Source of the DNA: Chara braunii
Lineage: Eukaryota > Streptophyta > Charophyceae > Charales > Characeae
Assembly (NCBI GenBank): GCA_003427395.1
Contig: BFEA01000196.1
Span: 121,321-144,450, forward strand
DNA: 23,130 nucleotides
Direction: 5' to 3'
Below the pieces are notes generated by a model that did no database searches, was not told the DNA's origin, and saw only the letters and a list, made by a program, of their open reading frames with translations. Below are positions 1-9,215 of this stretch, one piece after another (position 1 is the first letter of the stretch; every line of letters starts with the position of its first letter). Made by a program: the position numbers and the translations under genes.

Positions 1-49
<49 letters not shown>
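1..49. repeat. (GA)n microsatellite at window edge
   Basis: Uninterrupted GA dinucleotide run from the first base to position 49. It probably continues outside the window. Confidence 0.97.
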
Positions 50-51
<2 letters not shown>

Positions 52-171
52 GCAGCATGCAGCATGTCAGTGGCGGGGAGCAAAGGGCAGGCGCTGACCT
101 CCCAAAAAAAAAAAGAAGTAATTTTATTGGAATACACAAGTTTTCTCTCTTCAAAATCCGAATAGAAAGGG

Positions 172-319
172 TACTTGTTATATTCGAATACAATTTGTAC
201 GTTTTCTATTCGAGGAGCTTTGCTATTCGCAAAAAGTGCACCTGATACTTGTTATATTCAAATACAATGTGTACGTTTTCTATTCGAGGAGCGTTGCTCT
301 TCGCGAAAAGTGCACCTGC
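172..319 (+). repeat. 74-bp tandem duplication, two copies
   Basis: Copies at about 172-245 and 246-319 both run from TACTTGTTATATTC to AAAAGTGCACCTG. They differ at only a few positions. The unit contains repeated ATTCGAA/ATTCGAGG words. No coding frame is convincing here. Confidence 0.85.
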
Positions 320-745
320 ACCATTGCAATTTTGAAAATGGCTTAAGGACCTCGGCCTCCTACGGGCAACTACCGGTCCTACGCGTTCCTGGCCCTTGCA
401 AGGCCCCAAAACCTCAAATGCTCACCCTCCCGACGACCACCGACGTTGAAATTGACGTTGAACGTTGAAATGTCTCAGGGGGGGAAAACACAACCCTGAC
501 GGGCTGCGAACAGCTGAAGCAAGCAGGGGTAGTGGGGATCCTACGCCAAAATTTCCCCTCACTTTTCGAAACCTGCTCGCTTGGGCTCCATATGATAGTG
601 TGGTACTTGGAGGCAAGAAAACTTTTGATTATTCAAGCTATCCTTGATCACTGACATACCGCAAGGCCTCAGGTTCGCAGCCTGCAGCGCCGAACTGGGG
701 AACAGGGCCACAAACGGCGCGGGCCTTTTTTTTCTTTGTAGCTAA
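320..745. other. Unassigned sequence
   Basis: I see no gene, RNA or recognisable repeat in this stretch. The small open frames on both strands look like chance. A short T-run at about 725-733 lies just before repeat A. Confidence 0.5.
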
Positions 746-1233
746 TGGCGTAGCCAAGGCGGGCAGGCACGCAAGTGGCTCCCAGGAGGTTGCGGGTTCG
801 AGCCCCACAACTGCTTGTGGCGCACTCAGTGCTAACCAGCGGTGATAGTCCGCTTGACAACTCCGACCGGTATTAGCAGAGTGTTTAACCATCACGGGTG
901 TGAGTGTGAGTGTGAGCGGGTTGTGTGAGGGAAAGTGTTGACTGTTGTCATCCCGTCTACATCGGGGGACAATGAAGAGGGAGGCGCAACCATTGGCAAA
1001 ATGCTTGGTCTTTGTGTTAGTTGGAGCCCTACCTACGGCCCCGCTCCATTCTTAACCGCCATGGTTGAGGCGGGGGGCAAGATGCATCCGATGGGGTGGC
1101 CAGATGGAGATAACAAAGCTATGTTCGCAGGGGTTTGCTGTGTAAACCTCAGGAGTAGTGGCAGGAAGTGAGTGGAGCAGAATTGAAAGAATCTGAAAGG
1201 CGATGAAAGATTCGAGAGAAGAGCATAGGGTAA

Positions 1234-1268
<35 letters not shown>

Positions 1269-1735
1269 GTAGAAAACCGGGGTCAGCGTTGTGTGAGCAG
1301 TGTTTGTAGCTGGGACAACGTATGGAAGTTGTTGTACCATGGAATGCCAGCGTACACAGCCGGTTTTTTATTTTTTTTTTATACAGAAGACATGACACTT
1401 TTTCTAATAGCCGGAAAACGAGTCCGGCGTCCCTCATACATTTGGCACGCTGATGTGGACCTGGGCGAGGCACCCCCGACCGGGCCCATCTTCAACCGCA
1501 GCCTGTGAAGCGCCCAAGTAAGAAAGGGCAAACGAATTATAAAAAAGAGCTATCGAAAACGCCGTCCTTCTGTTATTAACTTTAGCAAATCCACAAAGAG
1601 GGTCCACAGCTGAAAGCCTAGTCTTTGCAACCAAAGCGACCAGAATTTATCCTTGTTGTATTGTGTCATATGAGTAGACCCAAAAAACTAAAAAACAGCA
1701 TGTTAAACTGCATAAGGAAAAGACCCCAAAAAACA
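746..1735 (+). mobile_element. Repeat A, copy 1 (tRNA-like head, no coding capacity)
   Basis: This segment aligns along its length with 20663-21585 in the same orientation, roughly 75-85% by eye. Shared landmarks are the CAACTGCTTGTGG-type block, CTTTGTGTTAG, TGGAATGCCAGCGTACACAG, GGCGAGGCACCCCC and CGATCGAAAACG/CTATCGAAAACG. The head has an A-box-like word at 746-757 and a perfect Pol III B box (GGTTCGAGCCC, 795-805), as in tRNA-derived SINEs, but the body is far longer than a SINE. A pure 30-A tract occupies 1237-1266. The alignment stops at 1735, where the Helitron begins. No protein is encoded. Confidence 0.75.
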
Positions 1736-2235
1736 GCTCCGAAAATGGTCCTTTAGACGAGGCCGATGGAAAAAGATCTGGAAGAGCTCCCTATCTGTAA
1801 TCAAATGACTTTAAGGCGTTGGCTGTGCAGCCTTTCTTTGTCGCATTCTGTATTCCCAGGCTACAAAGACAGCTTGCTTTATAGCGTAGTCGATATCTGC
1901 TTCCATCATTGAAGGTGTAACATGTTATGTTGTTTCCATAGCAGCATTTCGAAGACTTCATATTGTCAATATGGCCTCAGTCCGAACAGTCTCTTCTGCA
2001 GGGGCTGAACGACCAAGGGACGGTCGTCTTCTTGAAGTCATCCCCATCAGTATAAATCGATCATCTCATAGCGTAGCTGGCCCGGGGACAGCGACGTTGG
2101 ACCATGTTGACTACTGCCAGAATAGTCCAAGACATTTCAAAAAAGAACAGAGGACGTTGGATGTCTGTCGTTTGTGTTCGCCGACAAAATCTGTATGTTG
2201 GAGTAGCCTTTATTGTTCTGTGTGTATGCAGTTTT
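1736..2235 (-). other. Helitron 3' terminal region, non-coding
   Basis: These 500 bases lie between the last long minus-strand frame and the element's 3' border. I see no gene. Short self-complementary words (AGATCT, GGAAGAGCTCCC) lie within 75 bases of the border, but I found no clear canonical Helitron 3' hairpin followed by CTRR. Confidence 0.45.
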
Positions 2236-3078
2236 CTATAGAAGTCTGTCTGCGATCCGTGGAATGTCGAGCTCATGAAGGGTTGTAATTGTATATCCAC
2301 CGGTCGTAGCATTGGTCGAACGTATCGGGGTTGCAAAATCCCGGTCGACACCGAAAAGCGTTCCAAACCGAAACAATGCGACGCCAACGGCGCAGGGAAG
2401 CGGATAGAAGATAGCACGAAGTGTTATGATTACGACTCGTTTCCCAAGCCTTTGCACAGCGGTCCAAAGAACGACAGCCAGGCCGTGACGGAAAACAACA
2501 TTGTCGCCCGGAATCCAAACAGTACAATCGATTCGATGTGTGTATAGTCTAATGGCAACAACGTGCACGGAACCAACTGGCATATCGTCGAGGAGAATAT
2601 AGCACATCATGTTTGCAACAATTCGTATTGTATACCGTGAAAAGAGTACGTCATGAAAGTCGCTCCATTCTAATGTTGTGGTAGGATTGCCGACGCAATT
2701 TTCGCCTGACCAATATGGTGTTGGTTGAAGCTTGATGACGTTTTTTCCAGATAGGATGACCGGCTCGAACATAGGATAGATCTGTTCCACAGGCTTGATA
2801 GGAATGCACTGCAAAGTAATAGATCTGCATAAACGAAAACAGGAGAAGAGACAAAGGCGTTGACACTTATAATACAGAAAATCAAAACAGACCTTCGTGT
2901 AATCATTAGTAGCAGCATGCATGTTTGAGGACAACATAATGAAGATCGTGGCTCGTGTCAAGCAAAACCTGTGTTCATATAGATGAAAGAGTCGCTGAGG
3001 TGATGAAGACAAACAGCGGAACATGGAGACCCGACATGCACATGAGGAGGCGTTTGTGTCGTCCTTCTCATCTTTCAT
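2236..3078 (-). CDS. Hypothetical 280-residue frame in the 3' part of the Helitron
   Basis: Not recognised. It is the longest open frame outside the Rep, helicase and Ulp1 parts and runs on the same strand, downstream of Ulp1. The N-terminal third is Cys/Ser-rich and looks less like protein. A likely intron lies at about 2810-2895, because on the minus strand ACGAAG|GTCTGT is followed by a pyrimidine-rich stretch and TTTGCAG. The part after it (from CIPIKPVEQIYP onward, about 190 residues) has alternating hydrophobic and polar segments suggesting beta-rich structure, with a WSDFHDVLFSRY block and an IPGDNVVF block. Plant Helitrons often carry RPA-like genes, but I could not match this to an OB fold. 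The frame ends with TAG at 2236. It could be an accessory gene of the element or a captured host fragment. Confidence 0.4.
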   Translation of the reverse strand: MKDEKDDTNASSCACRVSMFRCLSSSPQRLFHLYEHRFCLTRATIFIMLSSNMHAATNDYTKVCFDFLYYKCQRLCLFSCFRLCRSITLQCIPIKPVEQIYPMFEPVILSGKNVIKLQPTPYWSGENCVGNPTTTLEWSDFHDVLFSRYTIRIVANMMCYILLDDMPVGSVHVVAIRLYTHRIDCTVWIPGDNVVFRHGLAVVLWTAVQRLGKRVVIITLRAIFYPLPCAVGVALFRFGTLFGVDRDFATPIRSTNATTGGYTITTLHELDIPRIADRLL

Positions 3079-3365
3079 CGTTTACTGCACGAGGAGTTGT
3101 GAGAGTAAAGTTTTGATTAGCAGAGGTAAAAAGGCCAAGGCACAACAAGAGAGGACCACAAAAACAAGCATCAGTGTAAATGAAGGGGGGTTTGTAGAGG
3201 CGGTATGGGAGGGGAAAAAACGCATCAGTGAGAGGTTGGGTAAGACGATTGTACCTTGCATGAAGATGCCGTGATGTGACAGGCTGATTTCAACATATAT
3301 TACACGCTTGGCGATCTGCGCAAAGCACGGCTGCGGAGACATAAGCAAATCGAAGCGAGGGAGCA
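3079..3365 (-). other. Spacer between Ulp1 frame and downstream frame, intron-like
   Basis: On the minus strand CATGCAAG|GTACAA resembles a 5' splice site and CTCGTGCAG just before 3080 resembles a 3' splice site, with pyrimidine-rich sequence between. The frame of the downstream 280-residue ORF is open here except for a stop at 3082-3084. An intron or 5' leader of that downstream gene is plausible. I could not build an open spliced junction. Confidence 0.3.
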
Positions 3366-4340
3366 CTAAAGATGCGGAGCCTTACAAAGCAGAGTTGGAA
3401 GATAAGGATATAGGACATGAGGATGCGGCATTATTGATTGTAAATTGCGGGTGATGAGCTCGTTATGGATAATTCTTCTATAATATGGCATGTCTGCTTG
3501 TGAGAAATCCGAGATATGTAAAAATAGATTGTTTAATAATAAATGACGGATCATGACAAGCATAAAAACACCGCAATCTTCAGTGTTTGATTGAGGAGGA
3601 CGATTTAAAATTCGGCAATGAGCATTTGCGAGCCTCCTGAAATCATTGTGTTGCTGGGATAACCAACGTTTGATTGTATTAAAGAAGTTATTGTCATTGA
3701 ACTATAAACTATCATAATAAAGAACCTGCGAGTTCTCGAAGTCGAGGAACCCCAAAGTCCAGTGGTTGTTGTTGCAATGAATAGGGAGGAAAAAACGTTC
3801 AATAGTTGAAAGCAGGCGTTCCCGAAGGCAGTGGCGGATTTGACGATGGACATATGCATCATCATGTTTTGCAATGCCGTGGCTGTATGTAAAGCAGCTG
3901 GCAATAATGGTAGTGTCATATTTAGTCATCAACAAATCTACATAGTCATTAATAGGTAAATCAGACAACCATGTTGTGGCATGAAGCGTTATATATAGAC
4001 ATTCATCGGAGTCCATCAAATACAGAAAAATTTCATCCGAGTTGGCACTATCAGAAGACAAGTCATTGATATCAGGAAGAAGCATATGAGACGTGGAGGT
4101 AGGCAGGGATGCATGGCAGGCGACGAAATCTAACGACATCCTGTCAGATTGAACGTCAGGCGGAGGATGGGAAAGTTGTTGAGAAACGTTGACAGCAAGT
4201 GGGCCCGAAAAATTTTGAGCAGATGCAGTGGTATCAAAAGACATTTCATTGAGGTCAAGAAAATGGGCAGATGAGTTAGAGGCATGCGGAGGTGCTGTTT
4301 TTTGTCGACGCAGACGAATGACGAGAATTAGAGGAGCCAA
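3366..4340 (-). pseudogene. Ulp1-like (peptidase C48) cysteine protease of the Helitron, one internal stop
   Basis: The C-terminal two thirds matches the Ulp1/SENP fold. A TWLSDLPINDYVDLL segment (residues about 123-137) is followed by the catalytic His in NNHWTLGFLD (H193), the Asp in VLYYDSL (D210), the oxyanion Gln in PPQSN (Q250) and the Cys in TEDCGVFML (C256). The end has the usual helix plus the YRRIIHNELI tail. All triad residues are present. A TAG at 3702-3704 follows YYDSL directly, yet the same frame continues with conserved sequence to the natural stop at 3366. A CAG-to-TAG change is the simplest cause. The N-terminal ~100 residues are unconserved. The start is uncertain. This frame overlaps the helicase end by 65 bases in another phase, so it may be a second ORF or a spliced extension. 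Family members cleave ubiquitin-like modifiers. The role in transposition is unknown. Confidence 0.8.
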
Positions 4341-7074
4341 GAAGTGAGGACGACAAAGACAACGATGGTAGAATTAGCGGATGCCGAGGAAACATAGACT
4401 TTACGAAGGTGGAGTAGAGGAGCGAGTCGGAAAGCGAAAGCAGTCTGTTGTCCTCAATGAGTATAGCGACATCAGGTTTGAAAAACAAAGTGATCAAAGA
4501 AGTAAGTGGTTTCAGCGTAAGAAAGTCGTGTCGATTTACCGCGCGCGAGATAGCAATGTATCCTTGTCAGGGGATGTCCACCCGGTTTTTGGTTGAATTG
4601 GAGTTACTCATCCAGTCCACGACAACCAAGGACGTCAGAGTTTCGCCTTGAATTTTATAAAGCGTAGACGATATAGCGAAAACAAATGGGAATTGTTTAG
4701 GATATAGTGTGCAGGATTGGTTGGGATTGTCGGGTGTTGGTGGGAGTTCGACACGCACAAGTCGCTTGGCACGCTGTCTGAGAACAGGGTAAGTGGCCGC
4801 GACAGCATGTGGAAATGCAAGCGCGGGCTAGTATTTGGTTTTAGGCAGCGTGACGAAGACGACATCGGGCGGATAATTCGGGAATAGAACATTAAAGGCA
4901 CCAATATTATCATGTACAAGGCAGAAGTGTGTGGACGGTGAAAACTGAAGCGAGTGCAATATTGCGAATGTCCCATTAGCAATATCGCGCTTTGGATCAA
5001 CATTGTGGGTAAACATGACTGACATTGTTAGAAATAGGTCGAGAACCAGGGTATATCTACTGAGCAGGTTATTAGGCAGTTCCATGATGCATCGAATGTG
5101 TTGTTTGTTTTTGTTCTGCAAAGATTTTTCGAAATCAGCAAGTATTTGTATAGGATAGTGTGATTTAGGAAGCGTTCTGGAGAAATGCTTTGTGTATGCA
5201 CGTATAAGGTGTGTCCGTGTTTGATTGTCGGGTGTCAAGTAAACCGTGGTTTCATGAGGATGTGTGTTCGACAATGATGCGGCCGAAAGAGGGCGCAGGG
5301 GGTTTGATGAGATGATAGTTGAGGGATTAATTGAAAGGATTCGTTGATTGATGATATCAACAAATTCTTTTGTCCAAATGTCTTTTCGTGCAGCAGAGCA
5401 TCCTAAACCCCATGTGAGATCTGAAACGAATCGGGCGGAGTCATCCAAAACAACAACAGTAGAAAATAAACGCCATAAGTGAAAGCCTTCATTGTCCCAT
5501 TTAGTGTTGGCAAGTTTAGGCACAGGGGACAGATAAATAGGCACACCAGAAACAGGAGGCATTTGTAAGTAATCTCCTATCAACATGATATGGATTCCAC
5601 CAAATGGAAGTTTTACTTTCCGTGCAGCACGGAGAGCAAAGTTTAATCGAACGAGATAAAGTTGACTCATCATGCTAACTTCATCTATAATTAGCAGATC
5701 GAGTTTTGTGTGAAAACCAGGAATGCCTTTCAAAGCAGTCATCCGTTCATCAAAAGAGTTTGAGTTTTGAAGGTAATGCATTCCAATCAAGCTGTGGAAC
5801 GTCATCCCCGCAATACCCATTGCCACTTTGCCTGTCATCGTGGTTTTCGCAATTGCGTTTGGATGCCGCCACGCAACACAAAATGCTTGAATTGCATCAA
5901 TAACGTTTGATTTCCCTGTTCCCCCTTCGCCTGTTAGGAACATGAGTAATTGGCCAGTCGCGAGTTCATTTTCGGTTGTCTCAAGTGAGGGTGGACGAAC
6001 AGGAGGGTCGTTTTTTGACTGTTTTTGCCAGCTTTGCAAAAGAGCGTTAGCAGCAAAGACAAACGCAATATGCTGTCTCTGCTTGAGATTGAATAGTCTT
6101 GACATCTCCGAAATAGTAGGACATTCCTTGTTAGGTGACGGAGATTCCATTGTGTGCGGCGGGAATGTTCTGTTTTGAGGCTGGGACGCATCGGAGAGTA
6201 AATATATACTAGTCGGGTAAACAGTACCATTGTGAATACAATCGTGTTTATTTTTTATAGGATCATTAACTTCTGTGGGAGACGTTGCTTTCAGTCATGT
6301 ATGTATGCAATGAACATTAGGCACGAGCTGACGTTTAACAATATTTTGGATCGGTGTATCGATGTCGATGGTTTGGTAATACGTTTTTGTCGAATTGCTT
6401 GTGAACGGAGCCATGAAATCGTTTTTGAAGGCAGGGTTATAAGCGATCTTGAGCGGTTGAGGGGGAACGGAAGGGAAGAGGGTTGGGTCCTTTAAGGACA
6501 TTGTGGACAATTTTGACGAAGGCACGAAAAAATTCTCGGAGTCAATAAAATACGACATATTAGATGTAAAGTTTGGTAATAATACATCGTCATCATCATC
6601 GGAGGCATGACCATTTTCTCCGAGAACGATGCCTTCGGCAACAACCTATGTTGGATGTTGGGCCTGCGCCTCACGAGGGCGTTTACGAGCAACAAAAAAA
6701 TATTGCATCTGTAAATAAACCGTATATATGGAATGAGGCATCTCGTCATAGAAATTGCAGAAAGCGGAATGCGAATCTTTGGCGCCAAAGAGCAGATCTG
6801 CCAACGTTCGGAAGGGTTTAAATAGTTGCAGTGTGAGCTGGGCATGACGCTCTTTAGCTTCGAATGTATGACATTCGGTAGAATCAGGAATACGAGTTGA
6901 CGGTGGAATGTTGGGAATAGACGGTATGCGATGGCGACGTAATTATTTGACCCTTGAAAGGGGATGCTTTTGAAGGAACATGAGGTCTTTAACGTTGAGG
7001 TGGACTTTGTTTATTGTAGAGTATAACACAGCAAATTCGTAAACAGATAAGGATGACAATTCCAGAGGCCGATG
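4276..7074 (-). pseudogene. Helitron Rep-helicase protein, C-terminal half: PIF1-type superfamily 1 helicase
   Basis: One reading frame with five in-frame stops (6943 TAA, 6646 TAG, 6295 TGA, 4828 TAG, 4567 TGA) and no frameshift. In order: a linker with LSSLSVYEF (about 7040-7070), HAQLTLQLFKPFRTLADL (about 6800-6855), Walker A GEGGTGKSN (5905-5931), motif Ia ending FHSLIG, Walker B LLIIDEVSMM (about 5668-5697), and GDYLQMPPVSG (about 5545-5577). The KIQGETL motif follows the stop at 4828, and the last motif QGYIAISRA directly follows the stop at 4567. Conserved sequence flanks each of these stops, so they are mutations and not natural ends. The enzyme would unwind DNA during rolling-circle transposition. 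The frame joins the Rep half exactly across the 8-bp duplication at 7067-7074. Confidence 0.9.
7067..7074. repeat. Left target-site duplication of nested insertion (GGCCGATG)
   Basis: The same 8 bases occur at 13534-13541. Collapsing the two copies joins DDYIYRCRAHRP (from the right) to LELSSLSVYEF (from the left) in one frame. This resembles the usual Helitron DYIYRP-x-EL...LSLYEF stretch. Confidence 0.75.
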
Positions 7075-7898
7075 TCGGGACAGAAACCCTGACAAGGGTA
7101 TCTGCTCTGTATTTTCAATGTCGGACGAAGTCCGAGTTTTAATATAAGTTTGTGGAATTGGTCTGACAAAATAAGCATGCTATTGGATTATTCCAACTCG
7201 TCCGCAGGATTACGACTAGATCGCAGAGATGTGCGACCGGAAAAAGACTAAAGTTAGACCTATCCTAATTTTAATGGTGTCGCACGACTGCTAAGCCACG
7301 CAAGTCAGAGCCTACAACAGAAAAAATTGGAATGACATTTTTTAAGATGGAATAGAAATTTAAAATTTAGAATGTTGTCGTTCTAAGTAAGGATTTTCAA
7401 TCATAAATAAGGTCATCCAATCTAAATTAGAAGATATTGGTTGTAGTAGAATGAAAGTTTAATTAAAACATTTCATAAACTCATCCAGACTTTTATTCCA
7501 TCTTGAACAAATAGATGTAGTTGGAAGGGAAAACTCATATTTACATGGGAACTTATCAAATAAAACTATAAATTTTAGAATTGGACGAACATTGGAATGA
7601 TAATTTATATATATGAAGGATTTTTCTTTTATGGAATGTTTTTTCAACTTTCATTTCTCGTGGGAATTTTTCTGTTGTAAGGGGGCTAAAAAAGGGGTCA
7701 CAGCGGTAAGAATGGACCGCGGCGTAAAGGAATAGGTTAGCGTACATAGGGCTTTTGCGTCGAGGACTAGGGACGTAGGCGTCGGGGCCGGCTAGGTAAG
7801 ACTGTCATTAAGCCTGTCTGCTGCCGGTCCTGCCTGCCGGCCACGGTAGTAAGCAGGCTAGCAGGCACGGCCTACTAGGCGCTGAAAACGGGCCTGCT
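7075..7898. other. AT-rich left arm of insertion, no gene
   Basis: No coding region is convincing. A short perfect hairpin occurs at about 7121-7135 (TCGGAC, loop GAA, GTCCGA). GTGCGAC at about 7231 and GTCGCAC at about 7279 form a longer-range inverted pair. Bases 7300-7680 are strongly AT-rich and change to GC-rich after about 7750. Confidence 0.5.
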
Positions 7899-8067
7899 GG
7901 GCTTTGGAAGCCCTTCATATAGAAAGGCCGCTCCTTTCATGATGTGAAAAGGAGCTAGCCCAGTAGGTACCGTTGTCAGATTATTATCCCGCAGATATGG
8001 GGATCGAACCTAAGTAACAGCACTACCGGACTAGCTCCTTTTGGAGCAGCCCACGACACCTGATTGG

Positions 8068-8124
8068 GCGCGGCTGATTTCGCTCGTGCGATCTTCAAGA
8101 TCGTGCGGCTGAAATCAGCCGCGC
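8068..8124. repeat. 14-bp perfect stem with nested palindrome
   Basis: GCGCGGCTGATTTC (8068-8081) pairs perfectly with GAAATCAGCCGCGC (8111-8124). The interior carries a second perfect stem, CGATCTT (8089-8095) and AAGATCG (8097-8103), around one central base. It is the longest stem of the hairpin array. Confidence 0.9.
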
Positions 8125-8571
8125 TGAGATAGCATGATCCCTGTGCAAGGATGACACGCATAAATCGAGAAATAGTCCAAATTTTTTCGAGTTCATTTGG
8201 AATCGAACTCGGATCTGCATTTCAACAGTTCGTGGCTAAGCCCACGAACGAAGCACGACCGTTGGCATAAGCCAACAAAAATTCTGGAAAAAACAAAAAA
8301 AAAACAAAAAAAAAACTAAAACTAACAAAGGGACAAAGCGTCACATGGCGCCCTCATGAGTGACTGGGGCATTGACAACCCCAATGCACTCGACAGCGCC
8401 CGTGAAAACAGGCGACTGTTACAACAACAAGGTAAGTTTTTTTTTTTTAATTTTTCTTAGGTTTTTTAGATTTTCTTTCTTAGATTTTGTTTAGATTTTT
8501 TTTTTTTTTTTTTTTTTCTCTCTACGAACTACTAGGAAAACGCTCGTTCGTCGGGAATGAACGGGCCATAC

Positions 8572-8628
8572 CAGACTGTTTCGTTGGAGTTTCACCAACT
8601 CATCAGGAGGCTGGACCCCGACAGTCTG
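8572..8628 (-). ncRNA. Type III hammerhead self-cleaving ribozyme
   Basis: Minus strand, 5' to 3'. Stem III left arm CAGACTG (8628-8622) is followed by TC (8621-8620), which completes a GUC cleavage triplet. Stem I is GGGG (8619-8616), loop TCCAG, CCTC (8610-8607) with one G-U pair. The core CTGATGA is at 8606-8600. Stem II is GTTGG (8599-8595), loop TGAAACT, CCAAC (8587-8583). GAAA is at 8582-8579. Stem III right arm CAGTCTG (8578-8572) pairs 7/7. Every invariant core base is present. Closed stems I and II with an open stem III make it type III, the form known from plant viroids, satellite RNAs and retrozymes. Predicted cleavage is after the C at 8620. Confidence 0.92.
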
Positions 8629-8662
8629 TATGCGCCCGAACCTGGCGCTGAGGGCGTTTAGG

Positions 8663-8663
8663 T

Positions 8664-8736
<73 letters not shown>

Positions 8737-8761
8737 AAGAAAGAGCTACCTACCTACCTAC
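8663..8761. repeat. Compound microsatellite (CA)n(GA)n(GAAA)n(CTAC)n
   Basis: CA repeats run into GA repeats to about 8732, then GAAA units to about 8744, then CTAC units to about 8761. The tract separates the intact hammerhead from its degenerate copy. Confidence 0.95.
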
Positions 8762-8874
8762 TTCGTTGGCCATGGGACAGCCGCCAACGAGAGAGCAAAA
8801 TCGAATGAATCTACCCCCAGAGGCATACAGTCTGCTGCGCATGTTTAAACGGGTTGCAGAAAACGACTGTGCCA

Positions 8875-8926
8875 GATCGTTTTCGTTGGGCTGCACCGAC
8901 TCATCAAGGGGTTGCTACCCCAATAG
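8875..8926 (-). ncRNA. Degenerate second hammerhead copy
   Basis: Same order of parts as the intact ribozyme. Stem I is GGGGT, loop, ACCCC (8921-8917/8912-8908). The core reads TTGATGA (8907-8901), a C-to-T change at its first base. Stem II is GTCGG (8900-8896) with CCAAC (8889-8885) and one mismatch. GAAA lies at 8884-8881. The would-be stem III arms do not pair. Homology to the first copy is also seen in GTTTCGTTGG and ACTCATCA. It is presumably inactive. Confidence 0.65.
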
Positions 8927-9149
8927 CCATAAGACAAGCAAAATCGAATGAATCTCCCACCATAATGCGGGAGAGTACATCCAACAGACAGTGGTCAAGT
9001 CCATTGCTGTTCAGGTAAGTTTTTTTTTTTATTATTATTATTTTTTCTCTTTGTTATTGCTTCGTTTTCTCCCCCTTTCCTGTTCGTGAGCCGTTGTGGC
9101 TCGACCAAACTGGGAAAAAGAAAGGGGCTGAAAACGAAGAAATTAAGAA

Positions 9150-9152
<3 letters not shown>

Positions 9153-9210
<58 letters not shown>
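9153..9210. repeat. 58-base poly(A) tract
   Basis: Pure A run of about 58 bases inside the hairpin region. It could mark the end of a retroposed sequence on the plus strand, but no matching target duplication was found around it. Confidence 0.95.

Positions 9211-9215
<5 letters not shown>

Noticed and set aside
746-810. tRNA gene
   Set aside because: The A- and B-box words fit, but the acceptor and anticodon stems do not form and the sequence continues as a ~1-kb repeat, so it is a tRNA-derived head.
1033-1473. Minus-strand 146-residue frame with a long Phe run
   Set aside because: It is produced by the poly(A) tract within repeat A and is not conserved in copy 2.
4828-6150. Treating 4828-6150 as a complete helicase gene
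   Set aside because: The last helicase motifs (KIQGETL, AISRA) lie beyond its stop in the same frame, so the frame is a fragment of a longer pseudogene.
8000-8211. Two minus-strand B-box-like words (GGTTCGATCCC near 8000-8011, GAGTTCGATTCC near 8200-8210) as SINE or tRNA remnants
   Set aside because: The second lies within a local hairpin (8188-8211) and neither has a convincing A box at normal spacing. They could be remnants, but I cannot support a call.
8341-9014. Exons ending in GTAAGT at 8431 and 9015 with short open frames
   Set aside because: The shared sequence between the supposed exons is explained by the two hammerhead copies, and the frames contain stops. The GTAAGT words may still be real splice sites.
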